From Ryuthela nishihirai (lineage: Eukaryota; Arthropoda; Arachnida; Araneae; Heptathelidae), in NCBI GenBank assembly GCA_038380435.1, contig JAWZYU010000028.1:23978201-24042200 (forward strand): DNA of 64,000 nucleotides, written 5' to 3'. Shown one piece after another: positions 32,244 through 44,036 of this stretch. The stretch's first letter is position 1. Each line of letters opens with the position of its first letter. Under the pieces are notes generated by a model that was given only the letters and a program-made list of their open reading frames with translations, was not told the origin of the DNA and ran no database searches. The position numbers and the translations under genes were made by a program.

Positions 32244-33477
32244 CACAGTCATATCAGAATGATATGACCACCCATGGAATCACAGTGTACCTGCCCAGGC
32301 ATGTCACAGAGTGCACATGACAGGGTTGACCACACAGAGATATAAGCGGCTGGCCAGGACAGATGAGCCCATAGTGTGTAACTTGAGCACAATGGGCAGA
32401 GGTATTGATTTGATGGACATTCAAAAAGAATGATCATTGGCTACCACTCCAAGGTCTGGAAGCATCTTGGAAACAGCAGACTTTGTGGGCTGTTCATGAG
32501 GTACTGTAGTAAGGGTGTACCAAGAATGGATTGCTGGCACACCAAGTACCTCCAGATGTCATAACTGTGGAGCCCCAAAGGTCATCGACCCCAGAGGAGA
32601 ATGTCGTCTCTATCGACTGGTAAAGGGCAATTGACACACAACAGTGCAGCAATTGACCACTCAAATGAACACCCAGGTGTCCCCGATAACATGGGGCACC
32701 CAGGTGTCTCCGATAACACTAGAGCAAACCCTGTTACGCATGGGTCTCCAGAGTCAATGCTGTGTAAAGGTACTCATGTTAACCAAGTTCCATCGGTAAT
32801 GACATCTGCAGTTAGCACGGGACTACCGTCATTTGACAGTGGAAGAATGGAAAAAGGTTGCCTTCTCTGGCGAATCGAGATTTCTACTCCAGAGAAGTGA
32901 TGGGCGGTGGCTGATACGGTGTCAGACACGCAAGAACCAACACTCGGACACGCTTGTCAGTCAAGTACAGGCCGGCGGTGGCAGTGTGCATGTCTGGGGG
33001 ATGTTTTCCTGGTATGACCTGGAACCATTGGTACCACTGGATGGGTCCTTGAACACCAATGGCTACCTGTCCATCCTCACTGACCACATGCATCCCTTCA
33101 TGTTGGACGTTTATCCTGGTGGTGATAGTGTCTACCAACAAGACAATGTGCCCTGCCATGTTGCTAAGGTGGTGCGTGACTGGTTCCAGGAACACGACAT
33201 CTATGTCTCTGTTCTCCCTTGGCTTGCGAAATCGCCCAACCTCAATCCCATAGAGCACTTGTGGGACCATTTGGATCAACAGGTTCGGTGTGTGGACCCA
33301 CAACCATGTCATCTCCAGAAAGTCTGTGCTCTGCTGGAGTCCAAATGGGCATGTGCACCTCTGGCAACCTTCCAAGGCTCATTGTGTCATGCCACACCGT
33401 CTCGCCACTGTCGTCCGGGCCAAGGGTGGTTATTCCCATTATTTGGTAGGTGGTCATATTATTCTGATATGACTGTG
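32244..33477 (+). mobile_element. Tc1-like DNA transposon (1234 bp)
   Basis: Terminal inverted repeats of 29 bp start CACAGTCATATCAGAAT and differ at one position between ends. TA lies at 32242-32243 and 33478-33479. The repeat contains a small palindrome (ATATCAGAATGATAT). The interior encodes a Tc1-type transposase on the plus strand. An 81-bp deletion derivative consisting of the ends only lies at 37968-38048. Confidence 0.95.
32392..33460 (+). pseudogene. Tc1-like transposase, DD36E spacing, inactive
   Basis: The start MGRGIDLMDIQKE and the paired-type DNA-binding domain (GTVVRVYQEW) lie at 32392 to about 32700 with in-frame stops. The catalytic domain is open from 32833: TVEEWKKVAFSGESRFLLQ, then GGGSVHVWGMFSW, QQDNVPCHVAKVVRDWF and SPNLNPIEHLWDHL. 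The first catalytic Asp, normally in FSDESRF, is Gly here (GGC). Between the second Asp (QDN) and the Glu (PIE) I count 36 residues, a DD36E-type spacing rather than DD34E. A frameshift near 33370-33390 moves the C-terminus (VVRAKGGYSHYL) to another frame. Dead copy. Confidence 0.9.
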
Positions 33478-33479
33478 TA

Positions 33480-34522
33480 TATAGGGTGTTGCACAATGGT
33501 TTACTGCCATATATAAATGTTAAGCAATTGAAAAAAGATATGTGTTCAAGTTTTTAAATGGTAGAACTGATTTGTTTATTTTTGAAACTATATCAAATAA
33601 ACATGCATAATTTGTTTTTTCACTCAATATTTTATTAATGGTTACATATTACATTTCTATAAACAATTACATTGTTCCTTTGCCATAAAATCCTAAACAT
33701 ATTAAATTCATATTCCTTTCCCATGTAGTCCTATTTTAATGTTTTCCCTTAACAATGTTTAGGCTATATAAATTATGACTTCTGTTTGAACCAATGTTTC
33801 AAAATGTTATTGTAACATAATGGAATAACGAAATGATTTTTGAATAACATTATGAATAACTTTAATATAATTTCAAAATCTTTGACAATAAAACGTAACA
33901 AATAACGGGAAAAATAATTTTGTTATTTTCAAAGTTTCTGCAGTGGCGAAGTGTCCATGGTAGCAAGGGAAGCAATGGTTCCCTTAAAATTCTCATTTAA
34001 AAATTAAGAGATATAAATTAAATGTATTTAAATGTTTTGACATAAAAGTAAAAGTATTTTCATAACTTTAATAAGTTTATTCTAACATAAAGTTTACATT
34101 TATATATTATTCTTTGAATTTTTCTGTTATGCTATATTGTAAAATTAACAGAAGCACTGATTTGCCAGGCTAGTTGAGTTAGAAGTGTATGAAGAATATC
34201 ACTTCATCGCTACTGTATTGGTTATCGTATATAACAGCAGAAGTTTTACCTTCCATATTCAATTCACTGAGCAGAACTTTCTTTCGTTGGAAGCACTTTT
34301 CCCTTTGCATAATATTTCACATCCTTTTACTAACCACTAGAGGCTGTTAGAAGAGTCGTCACTGTCATCAGTAATGGTGCCAATTCACAAGGAGGAGTCG
34401 AAAGTAAGCATAATATTTTTAATTATTTTTCTAAAAACGAGATGGAATTCTCCTTTATTGTCCTATGTCCAGCTTTCTCATTTCAAATTATATGAATTTC
34501 TTATGTATTAGAATTGTTCTAC
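33480..34522. other. Unassigned AT-rich intron sequence
   Basis: No exon, tRNA-like head or inverted repeat recognised. Confidence 0.5.
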
Positions 34523-35215
34523 TGTGGCTAAAGTGATGAAAATTGGTCAGGCAGGTTGTGATTCAGTTAATCTGAATGGTTGCAGTCTTGAGCAGGTGTC
34601 ACAGTTTAATTACCTTGGGAGATGCGTAACTGATACTGGTGATGTGCAGCATGAGATTAACAGACGAATAGGTATTGCTGCCGGGACTTTTAAGAATCTA
34701 TGGAGATTGTGGAGAAATAGGCATATACACCTAAAGACTAAAATTAGACTGTATAATAGTTTGGTTCTTTCTAGGGTTAGTTATGGTAGTGAAACTTGGA
34801 CGCTGTGCAAGCAAGATAACAGGAAACTAGATGCTTTTGATTCTAGATGCTTACGCAGTATCTTGGGTATTAGGTGGTTTAACTTTGTAACTAATGATGA
34901 GGTTAGGCAAAGGAGTCTGCAACCTCCTTTAAGCAGCATATTGTGCAGAGAGAGACTCCGCTGGTTTGGCCATGTTGCCCATATGGATAATTATAGATTG
35001 GCGAATAGGGTTATGAACAGTGTGCCTAGAGGCCTCAGAAGGAGGGGGAGACCTAGGATGCGGTGGGCAGACAATGTCAAACAGGACCTTGTTAGAATTG
35101 GTGTACAGTGGCCGGATGCAGCAGATGTAGCTCAGGACAGATATGCTTGGAGAATTAAACTGCGCGGTCTGGTTGGACCTCCGTAGTCCATGGCTGCTTG
35201 AGGATGATGATGATG
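34523..35215 (+). mobile_element. RTE LINE copy C, 5'-truncated, recent
   Basis: The 3' 0.7 kb of the RTE, starting inside the RT C-terminal part (KVMKIGQAGCDSVNLNG) and ending with the short 3' UTR CATGGCTGCTTGAGGATGAT. A frame of about 220 codons is uninterrupted to LRGLVGPP. It includes YGSETWTLCKQDNRK and RLRWFGHVAHMD. It is very similar to the full-length copy at 60107, so the insertion is recent. No clear target duplication was seen. A 5' truncation is the usual result of target-primed reverse transcription. Confidence 0.92.
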
Positions 35216-36664
35216 GAACATATGTAAGGTAAACTGTGACTTATCACATTACGATGTCTGTCAGCTTAATTCCTCCCATTCACATTTGCTGAAGTGGTTT
35301 ATACCTTCTTAACTACATGTTACTATTCTCATTATTGTAATAACTAAAGGTAATGTTATTACTACTACTACTATAGGTATAATAGAAAATATACAAAATA
35401 ATGAAAATATTTTATGAATAAAGTAACCTACGAGCATTAATACTACAATTCATCGAAGCTACATTCTCTCGGTATACTGTGAAAAATATATATTGTGATA
35501 CATTTCACTCACATTGATAAGTTTAATGTTTTTTACTAAACTTCATGTTTTAAAGAGCAAATTAACGATGTTAAGCACTTACCTACTATATTGCACTTTA
35601 TTCATATATGTAATTAGGTGCATTAAAAGATTTGGAAAATAAAATAAATATATGAAAATTGGAAGGTTATGTAAATTTGTATTAAAATATTTGAAAACAA
35701 AATATAGGCAGTGATCTGTCTGGTTCAGTTATTTATTGCTTTTTTTAAATAATCGAGCTTTTTCCGAAAAGAGCAGAAGAAAGTTGTGAAAGTCATACTG
35801 GTACAGATGACGTTTACATACCTAAATTCTGAATTCTGGTAATGTGATAATTTAATGTTTCTCGTCGATCAGAACGTTCCTATGAGTTTGTTTTCTAATA
35901 TGCAGGACAGTGAAAGCGATGTAAAATCAGAAGCAGAATCTAATAAGTTAATGATTATTTATTCAAGGTTTGTTTATTCCGATGTTTCCTAGTAACACAG
36001 TCATCAACATAAGCCACATCGTATTATTATTGCAGGTAAAAATTTAACTTTTTACCTGTAATAGAATACAGGTTCGAACTCAAAATTAATTTAAATTATG
36101 ATATAAATTTTAAATACAAACTGAGAAACAAAGAAAGGAAATATTCAAATGGAGAAAGGTTCCAAAAAAAAGTTTGTATGGAAATTTTGGTATGTTTTGA
36201 AGTGATTGTTTAGAGTAAAATTATATTATTTTACTAATGTTTTTCAGAATTTTTAACAGCCATTCAACTAATATGATTCAAATAAAAAAAAGATGAATAA
36301 AAAAGATTAGTCAGGATAGAGGCCCTCATTGCCCATTGCAATGATAAATAAAGTATTGTGCACTCTCATCTTGCGAACCTAAGGGACAAGTATGCATAGT
36401 ATATTAATCTTCAAACTAGTTTATGTCAAGGTAAAGCTACTAAAGTAGCTGACTGCAACCAGGCCCGGTTTTCTCATTAGGCACGTTAGACACTAGCATA
36501 GGGGCACCAAGATAACCAGGGCACCATTTTTTAAATGCTACAAAAAACAGTAAAATTGGGTCTTTCAATTTAATTACCTGAGTATCCATGGAGGGCAAGT
36601 ACTCTCTTTTCAAAGTACTCTTTCTCTCATGATAATGTAAAATTTTTGAAAGAATTCAGATTGT
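35216..36664. other. Unassigned intron sequence
   Basis: AT-rich. The block at 36465-36535 (GGCCCGGTTTTCTCATTAGGC) has the look of a transposon end but no partner end was found. Confidence 0.45.
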
Positions 36665-37190
36665 GAGGCTATACATTCTGTTTCCAAAATTATTGTGATA
36701 CTTCTATATTATGTAAAAACTTAAACCATATTCAAAGCTCCTTAACTTTGAAAATAAGTTTTTTTTTTACATAAAAATGTTGCAGAATGGAAATCTCAAT
36801 CAAATTTAGATTTTAGGAAATATTAATTTATTATTTAAAAGAGTTGTTGAAGCTGAAATATTTGACAGCCAATACTGCTGTTGTATTCATCCTAAACACC
36901 ATTTCAAAATTGATACAAAGTGAAAAACTTTACCCAAACTCTTAAGATTATATTTATTTTAGTAAATGATTTGTTATAATTTTAAGGTAAATTCTTACGA
37001 GTATATTTTCTTTTAGATTTACTTTTGTAATACATATACATATCTTCCATTACAATATCTTCCATTTCTTGTAACATTTTGCTGCAAAAGCGTAAATCAA
37101 AGTTATAGAGATTCGAATACAGTTTTTGCACAATATGAAAGTGTCTTAATATTTTTGATAATTTAGTGTAATTTAATTATTCTCAACACT
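36665..37190. repeat. Inverted-repeat element, mariner-type family (about 0.5 kb)
   Basis: The left arm (36665 to about 36800) contains CTGTTTCCAAAATTATTGTG and TTCAAAGCTCCTTAACTTTG. The right arm (about 37050-37190) contains the same in reverse complement, with more divergence. The motif order is shared with the elements at 12771 and 28975. No coding capacity. Confidence 0.6.
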
Positions 37191-37850
37191 AAAGTGAGTA
37201 AATATTTTTTGAAATTTAAATTGATAATTTAATCGTGTAATATTACTCCATATTGAATACAACAAGTTATGTGTTATCCATAATATTAATTTACTGTATT
37301 ACATTAATTTCACTTTTATTAACAAAACTCTTATTATTATTATTACAATTTCCACATTTGTTTATTTCGATACATTATTTCCATTATTCGTGGTTGTGAA
37401 AGAAAGAAAATATTTTTATATGAAATTGAAAAAAGTATTGTTGATAACGGAGGACTACCACTTCATATACCCAGAGATGCACGAGGTGTAAATTCAGCCC
37501 TATCTAAAAAAAAGGTCCTCTTTGAACAATAGTCAATCATTCTAACTACTGGGCTATGGGGCAAAAAATCAAAGGGGTGAAAATTGTAAAACATTAAATA
37601 CATATAATTTTGTGAATAATGCTGGTTTTTTAATCATACAAAAATTGCTTTTACTATTTGCATAATACAAGTTTATTCAACATTTTTGACATAATAGTGC
37701 TTTTGCACAGTATTTCAATGTATTAAGTTTTTGAGATTTAATTTTGGTTAAATGAGAAATTAATTCTCTGTCAGTTCTACTTTTTGGAATTATGGGGTTC
37801 AAAAATTTTGTTAACATTTTTATTAATACCAGTTAATGAACAATCAAATT
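37191..37850. other. Unassigned intron sequence
   Basis: Near 37500-37560 a reverse-strand tRNA-like pattern (GCCCAGTAGTTAGAATG) may be a decayed SINE head; too weak to name. Confidence 0.4.
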
Positions 37851-38112
37851 ACCCCTCAAACAGCTGCTTGCTCCCAGAAATCTGACAAGAGTCTGTCAGT
37901 ACATATGCCATAGAGAAGGTTTGTGAGAAAGGCGAGACCTCTGTAGAAAGAGAACATTCTTGCATTACACAGTCATATCAGAATAATATGACCACCTGCC
38001 ATACATATACTGTGGTAGGTGGTCATATTATTCTGATACAACTCTGTGTATAGAAGGTGCTCAAACCCAGGTTCCTAAGGTTAACCACCACACTAATCAC
38101 CAGGCCATCAGA
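37851..38112 (-). mobile_element. SINE-B copy split by an 81-bp MITE
   Basis: SINE-B from CCCCTCAAACAGCTGCTTGC through CTGACAAGAGTCTGTCAG to the decayed tRNA head (CTCAAACCCAGGTTCC, then CACTAATCACCAGGCC). It is interrupted at 37968-38048. Confidence 0.85.
37968..38048. mobile_element. 81-bp MITE made only of Tc1-like ends
   Basis: It begins CACAGTCATATCAGAATAAT and ends with the inverted CACAGAGTTGTATCAGAAT, with TA on both sides. The ends match the terminal repeats of the 1234-bp transposon at 32244-33477, so this is an internal-deletion derivative. Confidence 0.92.
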
Positions 38113-38876
38113 ACACCGATGAACAGTTTGTTAAAATTAACTTTTCTCAATGATGGTGAGATTGCTCTCTCAATTCCTATCCCTACTTTGCTCCTAGACT
38201 ACTAACATTTGATTTTAAAAGTATAGAACTACTTTCACTGAATAATTTGGAAACATTAAATACCAGAATGCTGTTCCAGTTCAATGATTCAAAAATATCT
38301 AGTAGCAGAATGGTGTTCCGTTTCAGTGAACAACGTTCCAGTTCAATTATTTGGAAGCGGAGTAGTGGAGCATTTGGTTCATTGATTTGGTTCATTGATT
38401 TGGAAGCAGAGAGTAACAGAATTGGTCCATTTTGTTGCAATAGTGCTTTTGTTAATTGCTTCGCCTGTCTAAAATGTCGTGCTTTGCCACTGAGTTTTTG
38501 TGTTTTGATACATTTCAGATTTTATAAGATATACTTTGAAACATGTGAAACAGACATGTACAATTTACTTTTATGGTCAATTAACAAAGCCCTTCATTGG
38601 CACATTCCAAAAGAATTTGGGAAGTACCTGTTTTAGCCACCTTCGTTGCAATTGGCATTCAGAGAAAGTGCTTTGTGTTAGCCAGATTAATGTTCCTTTG
38701 TCTGGTATTGTGATGCCAAAGCTGCAGTGGAAAAGAAATGAGTTTCCATTCATGCAGAATGTAAACAGGGCAATTACAATAGCTGAAAATTCCAGGTATA
38801 TTACAATTCTCTGTGATCAGCTTAGACATTGAGAAAAGGAATTATGTAGTTGGGATAATTTGGGTATAGGTTAGAG
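38113..38876. other. Unassigned sequence with short direct repeats
   Basis: The stretch at about 38265-38410 repeats GTTCCAGTTCAAT-like motifs and a tandem TTGGTTCATTGATTTGG. A 129-codon open frame (38247-38636) crosses it without any motif I recognise. It may be transposon-derived; not called as a gene. Confidence 0.4.
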
Positions 38877-39084
38877 TAGGGGTTCTCAACGTGGGGTATG
38901 TGGTAAAATGTTTTGGGGTATGCCGCGAGAGCCAAAAGTCACTAAATCTAGTAACAGAGTCAATGCCTTATTTTATTCCCATTGTTATACTATAACTATA
39001 GTTTTATCTATCTATACAAAGGGTACACCAGTTACATACACATTTCCGGGGGGTATGTGAAGCATAAAAGTTTGAGAATCACTG
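38877..39084. mobile_element. hAT-type MITE, copy 2 (208 bp)
   Basis: The ends are TAGGGGTTCTCAAC and the inverted CAGTGATTCTCAAACTT. The exact 8-bp duplication GGTTAGAG lies at 38869-38876 and 39085-39092. It is the same family as 4298-4495 in opposite orientation. Confidence 0.92.
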
Positions 39085-39092
39085 GGTTAGAG

Positions 39093-40366
39093 AATTGGAG
39101 GAAGGGGCCATTAATTTATTGAGGAGGTAATTCTCATGTTTCAGTCAAGCTGTGACGATGCCTATCTTGTACTTCTCTGCAGTTCCTTTAAGAAGAGACT
39201 GCACAGAATTGAATAGGTAATGTTTTTAATTTCTTTACTTATATTTATTCTTTAGATTATTTTTTATTCTATTTGAAGTCTATTTCAGGAAAAACCCATT
39301 TCATTATTTTGCATGAGCTCCTTTATAGGAAAGCATCTATAAAAATAGTTGAAATGACTCAACAAATGATTTGCTGGAAATCTATTTTGATGAACTGAAA
39401 AATTGGAGGCGAAACAAAATATTTCAGTTTCATAAAATGAATTTGAGAGAGCAACTTACATACATTATTAGAATACATACAGTGGCACCATCCTATTTAT
39501 TCATAATGGGTCTCCTAATTGCAATTTTTATTTCATTATTATTCTTAACCAATAATTTTTAAAAATCAATAGCAGAAAAAAATAACTGCAATAATTGTAT
39601 TTACACATATATTTATTTCTTTATTAATAATTGCTGTTATATTATATAATTAATAATTGCAATTAATGTTATATTGATAAGGTTTCTTTTTCCAATTTTT
39701 TATTTGTTTTTTATCAAGTGGATTTGTGCAAACTGCTGAATGACACTATTGCATGCATATATAATAAAAATGATAACATATAGTTCATTATTTTGCATTT
39801 GTGCTAAAAATATTTCAAAATAACGTTAAAACAAAATTTATGTTTTGATATAATGGAAAATGTAATGAAACACTTTTCATTTCATTTGCCAACACTGATT
39901 TCAACAAAAGATTAAAAGTGGGTTGATCACGGTGATTTAAATAAAAATTTAATATAAATATACTGTATCAGATTAAAAGCAGCAATAAAGTAGCAGTAAT
40001 GTAAGAAACTAACCTATACCTTGTGTTTATAACTTTTACATACCATTACGGAGATATAACATGTTTTATGCTGGTAGGTATAAGAGCAGGATAATCATTG
40101 GTATGATATGCAGAGTTGACATCTTTTGTAGAGTTTCATTTCGTAGACCAAATAAAAAAATAAATTCACATTCCTTTCCCAAATAGTACTATTTTAATGT
40201 CCACTCTTCCCCAAACCATAGGCTACATAGAGCTGTACAGTACCAATATGAATATCACATGTAGTTTTAATTATAGTCCACAGAGATCATTTTAAAGTCC
40301 TCCATCAGAAGGAGTATACTGCTTTAAAATTAACCCCAGTAACATTATAAAAAAAATAAAATAAAT
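39093..40366. other. Unassigned AT-rich intron sequence
   Basis: An open frame at 39371-39562 ends in a hydrophobic run but lacks any conserved sequence or splice support. Nothing else seen. Confidence 0.45.
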
Positions 40367-40432
40367 ATCCCCTCAAACAGCTGCTTGCCACAGAGGTCTG
40401 TCAGTTTATATACCAGAGTAGAAGGTCTTAGA
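40367..40432 (-). mobile_element. SINE-B 3' fragment
   Basis: CCCCTCAAACAGCTGCTTGC through GTCTGTCAGTTTATA. The head is missing. Confidence 0.75.
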
Positions 40433-40649
40433 GACCCAAAGATAAATATGTTGGGAAAATGTACTGTCCATTAAGAACTACTTTAAGCAAATATTGAACT
40501 GATTTGTGCAAAAAAAAAATTATCAACTACATTAGTTCAGCTATAAAGTCATCTAAATTATTTTAAAACATTGCTGCAGCCAAATTAATAGACCCCCCCC
40601 CCCTACACACATGTACTAAATTTCAACTAAGATACTTGTAAAATTAGAG

Positions 40650-41656
40650 TGTGGGTTATCTCAATCAGTAAAGCACCAGGCTCATAATCTGCAGTTCCCA
40701 AGTTGAAGTCCCACCTGTGCCAGTATTGAGGTTCATCTCTGCTGACTCCCTACCCTGCCATCAGTTCGAAAGGCTGCTGTCTGTTGGATGGTATGTTAAG
40801 GAGAGAGTAACTCCCTGTGTTCAGGAGAGTCGTGTCCTGTGCACATTAAGAATATGCTAGATGGCCTTTACAGGAGGTATCATCTGTCTCCTAACAACCG
40901 TACAGTGGCTCCCCTTTCCCCAACCTTTGAGCCCTTGTGATTGTAACGCTCCAAAGATTATTAACTTTTCAAGTTAGACCTTTTGTCTGATCCAAATTTA
41001 TTCAAAATTCCGGATAGCTTTATCGGGCACCAGGCAATATTAACTTGCCAATTAAAGTTGAAATAGGGTTCGTTATGTATATAGCGTTACTTATCGAGTA
41101 AGTATTCTAAAAAGGATTGTCAAATTTAATTAAAGTTTAAATCTAATCAAAAAATTAATGTTGCTCAAGTGAAAAAGAGCAAAAATTCAAGACACTCACC
41201 AAATTTAATACAAAAGTTGTGAGTGCTAACAACTCACATCTATCTACATCTCAACTTTCACTAACAGCACTCTCTCCACTAACTGTCAGTTCTGACTATT
41301 TCTCTACTATTTCTGACTGTGACCTAATGTCACTTAGTTATAACATGCTGCACACAAATCCAGCATGTTTGCACGCTGGAAAAAATTTGAATAATCTGAT
41401 GATTGCACTAGCTATGATGCAAGAGGGGTCATGTCCTACATGTGCACATTAGTGGCTGCCAATCAAAAGGTCGGAGTTGTGCATATCGCTCGGAAACAAG
41501 AATTGCAATGTCCAAAAAAAAAATTAAAAAAAAATAATTCCCAAAATGATAAATATAATGTAAATAAAGCAAAACTGGTTAAGTAAAAGTGAATGGGTGG
41601 ACCATCACATGATCTGGCCATTTAGCCTGTTGCGTGCAAAAAAAGTACCACTCAAG
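40650..41656 (+). mobile_element. SINE-A copy split by an LTR-like repeat
   Basis: Head and most of the body at 40650-40937 (TCAGTAAAGCACCAGGCTC; CCCTTTCCCCAACC). The end resumes at about 41610 (ATCTGGCCATTTAGCC) and runs to AAAAGTACCACTCAAGG. The pieces join where the SINE-A body is continuous. Confidence 0.82.
40942..41609 (+). mobile_element. Probable solo LTR, copy 2
   Basis: 668 bp beginning TGTAACGCTCCAAAG and ending CCATCACA, with the 4-bp repeat TGAT on both sides (40938-40941 and 41610-41613). This fits an LTR of the Gypsy type. It is the reverse-orientation relative of 30352-31079. No gag or pol is present. The open frame 41219-41452 inside it is not conserved as a gene as far as I can tell. 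Confidence 0.6.
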
Positions 41657-42107
41657 GGAGGAAGGGGGAGCTCAGTCAGTATTGTGCCAGACTTGTAATC
41701 TGCAGTTTCCAGCTTCTAGTCCCATCTGTGCTAGATTGAGGTCTATCTCTGCAAATCTCCTCACCCTGTCTTCAGTCAGTAGGGGACACCGATGGGCTTG
41801 AAAAGGCTGCTGTCTATCAAATAGGACATATATCCATTCCAGGAGTATATGGAAAAGTTGTGTCTCCCCCCCCCCCCATGTGGGAGAGCCATACCCTGTG
41901 CACATTAAAGACCACACTGGATGACTTGATGGGAGGCTATCATCTGTCCCCTAATAGCTGTCCAGTGAGTCCCCTTCCCCAAACCTCTGAGCTCTCTGGT
42001 TTCTTGTGGCCTGGCCATTTAGCCCATCATGTGCAAAAAAAGTGCTGCTCAGAGGTAAAACAATCTAACCCAACAAAAGCCACTCAGAAGTAAAACAACC
42101 CAACTCA
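41657..42107 (+). mobile_element. SINE-A copy with extra tail piece
   Basis: Full SINE-A from GGGGGAGCTCAGTCAGTATT to GTAAAACAATCTAACCC, followed by a second partial tail (CACTCAGAAGTAAAACAACC). In its middle, the block normally reading TTAAGCCGTGGCC is replaced by about 30 bases with AGGAGTATATGGAAAA (41841-41856), which also occurs at 42353-42368. A run of 13 C lies near 41866-41878. Confidence 0.85.
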
Positions 42108-43758
42108 GAAAACCAGTTTTCCATCATGTGATTTTTTTTTACTTCCCCAGTCTCAAAAGTACATTGACATGGGATATATTTTAGGATGTTAAAATTTTCA
42201 TTAACAGTTTGATACAACAGTTGAGCTTTGGAAATGAATACCAGTCACATTTCCTAATTGAAACTCTGAATTAATATGTTTGTGCTGAAAACTCTGTGGT
42301 TTGGTAGGCATTACCATTCTGTCACAAACAAGTCCAGAAACCTTTTGATCACAGGAGTATATGGAAAAACAATTCCAAATACAGTGAAATCCATTGTAGC
42401 CGGTAATTAATATATTAAAACCTTATTGCCGTATTTCACAAGCAAATATTGTATTTAATAGACAGATATTACATAAAACAAGAAATATGATATGCTAGAT
42501 ATGCAGCTTTATCATATTCCTTATTGTTGGATTTAACATGATTCAAATCTAAGAAGTGGAATAGTATTAACTCTTTTGAAGTAAAGGAGTCCTTTTTTAA
42601 CAATGCTTATTTTGAAAATGCATATTGCCTACACCAGCTAATGTGATGGATTAGATAAAAAGTTACTAATGACATGCTGCATATTATTTTTGGTAATTTA
42701 TGGCAAAAAAAGTTTGATTCTAGAAAAATAAGTGCTACAATTTGACTCATATTGTAGCAAAACAATGTCATACCTGCCAACTCTCCTAGTTACCGAATTT
42801 ACCTAAGAGCAGAACTTTGGAGTAGGAGCAGTTATTTTTTGCTGGAGCTAATAATTTTTAAAAATTTTCTTGGCTGTGGCTCTGACACTAGTGTTTTAAC
42901 TCATCTTTTCCTTATAACAAAATAGTTAAATTTTCTCAACTACTAAGAAATATACTTATAACTGATGAGTAAATATTTTTGTGTACGCTGATAATGATTG
43001 TTGGTAGACATTGCACACATAATCGTTTCCCAGAAAGTAGTTATTTGCAGAAGTTGCATATGTGGCCAATTATATGCATTCCGCAAAATGATGTTTTTTA
43101 GAAAAGTTACTAAATGCAACAATTTTTCTATAGAAATGCAACTAATCTTTGTTAACTTTATCAAGAAATTTCTATATGAATATATCCATAATTCAAGTGT
43201 TTTGTCATTCATCTGTTTTGTGAAGTTTTAAAGCTTCTATCTGTAAGACACTGGAGACGAATGTTCTAAATATGAAATATTTACGTTCTCAGAGTTTTAT
43301 ATTATCTATTATATGCATTAGAGTTAATCTTTTTTTTTTGCTTGTTTGATCAACTCCTTTTAAATGGTAAGAACTGGGACAGTGAAATTTAGTATTTTTC
43401 ATGATGATTTAAAGCAAATGATTTGGCCTTTCAACATTTCCACCTCCCTCTAAAAATTAGAGGAATAACTTCTCCTAAACAGTTAGATATTGATAATCAA
43501 ATTGGCATACAGCTTCTTATCATAAAGCAGTGTGAGGGTTTGATCCCCCAACATTTCTACCCCCACAAACATTTCTACGACCAAATGTTACACAGCTTCT
43601 CTTATCATAACTGAAAGCAATGAAAAGGTTTTGCCTCTCTAACATACATTTCTTTCCTCCTACCCCACCAAAAAAAGGTTAAAAAAAGCTTCTATACCAT
43701 AAAAGATAGGAGTGATAGTGTTGGAACTAGGGATTCTTGCTTCTGGGATAAAAAATCG
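42108..43758. other. Unassigned intron sequence
   Basis: AT-rich. Open frames at 42943-43231 on both strands and 43423-43614 show no conserved motif. No repeat named. Confidence 0.45.
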
Positions 43759-44036
43759 GAATCTCCCCCACCCTCAAGCCTACCATCAAGGCCATCCAGT
43801 GTGTTCTTTAAGGTGTTCAGGGTATGGCTCTACTGCACATGGGGCTATAGATAGCTTCATGTCCCATCTGATAGATAGCAGCCTTTCCAAGCCTATCAGT
43901 GTTCTCCTTTCTCACTGACAGCATGATGGATATTAGCAGAGATAAATCTCAACTCTGTACGGGTAGTACTTGAACCTGAGAACTACTGAATAATGAACCT
44001 GGTGTCCTACCAACTGTGCCAACACACACCTTTATT
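43759..44036 (-). mobile_element. SINE-A copy, 3'-truncated
   Basis: Minus-strand body and head: CCATCAAGGCCATCCAGTGTG, GGTATGGCTCTACTGCACAT, and the head near 43970-44030 (CCTACCAACTGTGCCAAC). The 3' tail side is replaced by unrelated sequence at the left. Confidence 0.8.

Noticed and set aside
38247..38636. 129-codon frame
   Set aside because: No recognisable motif; part overlaps short direct repeats; no splice or promoter evidence.
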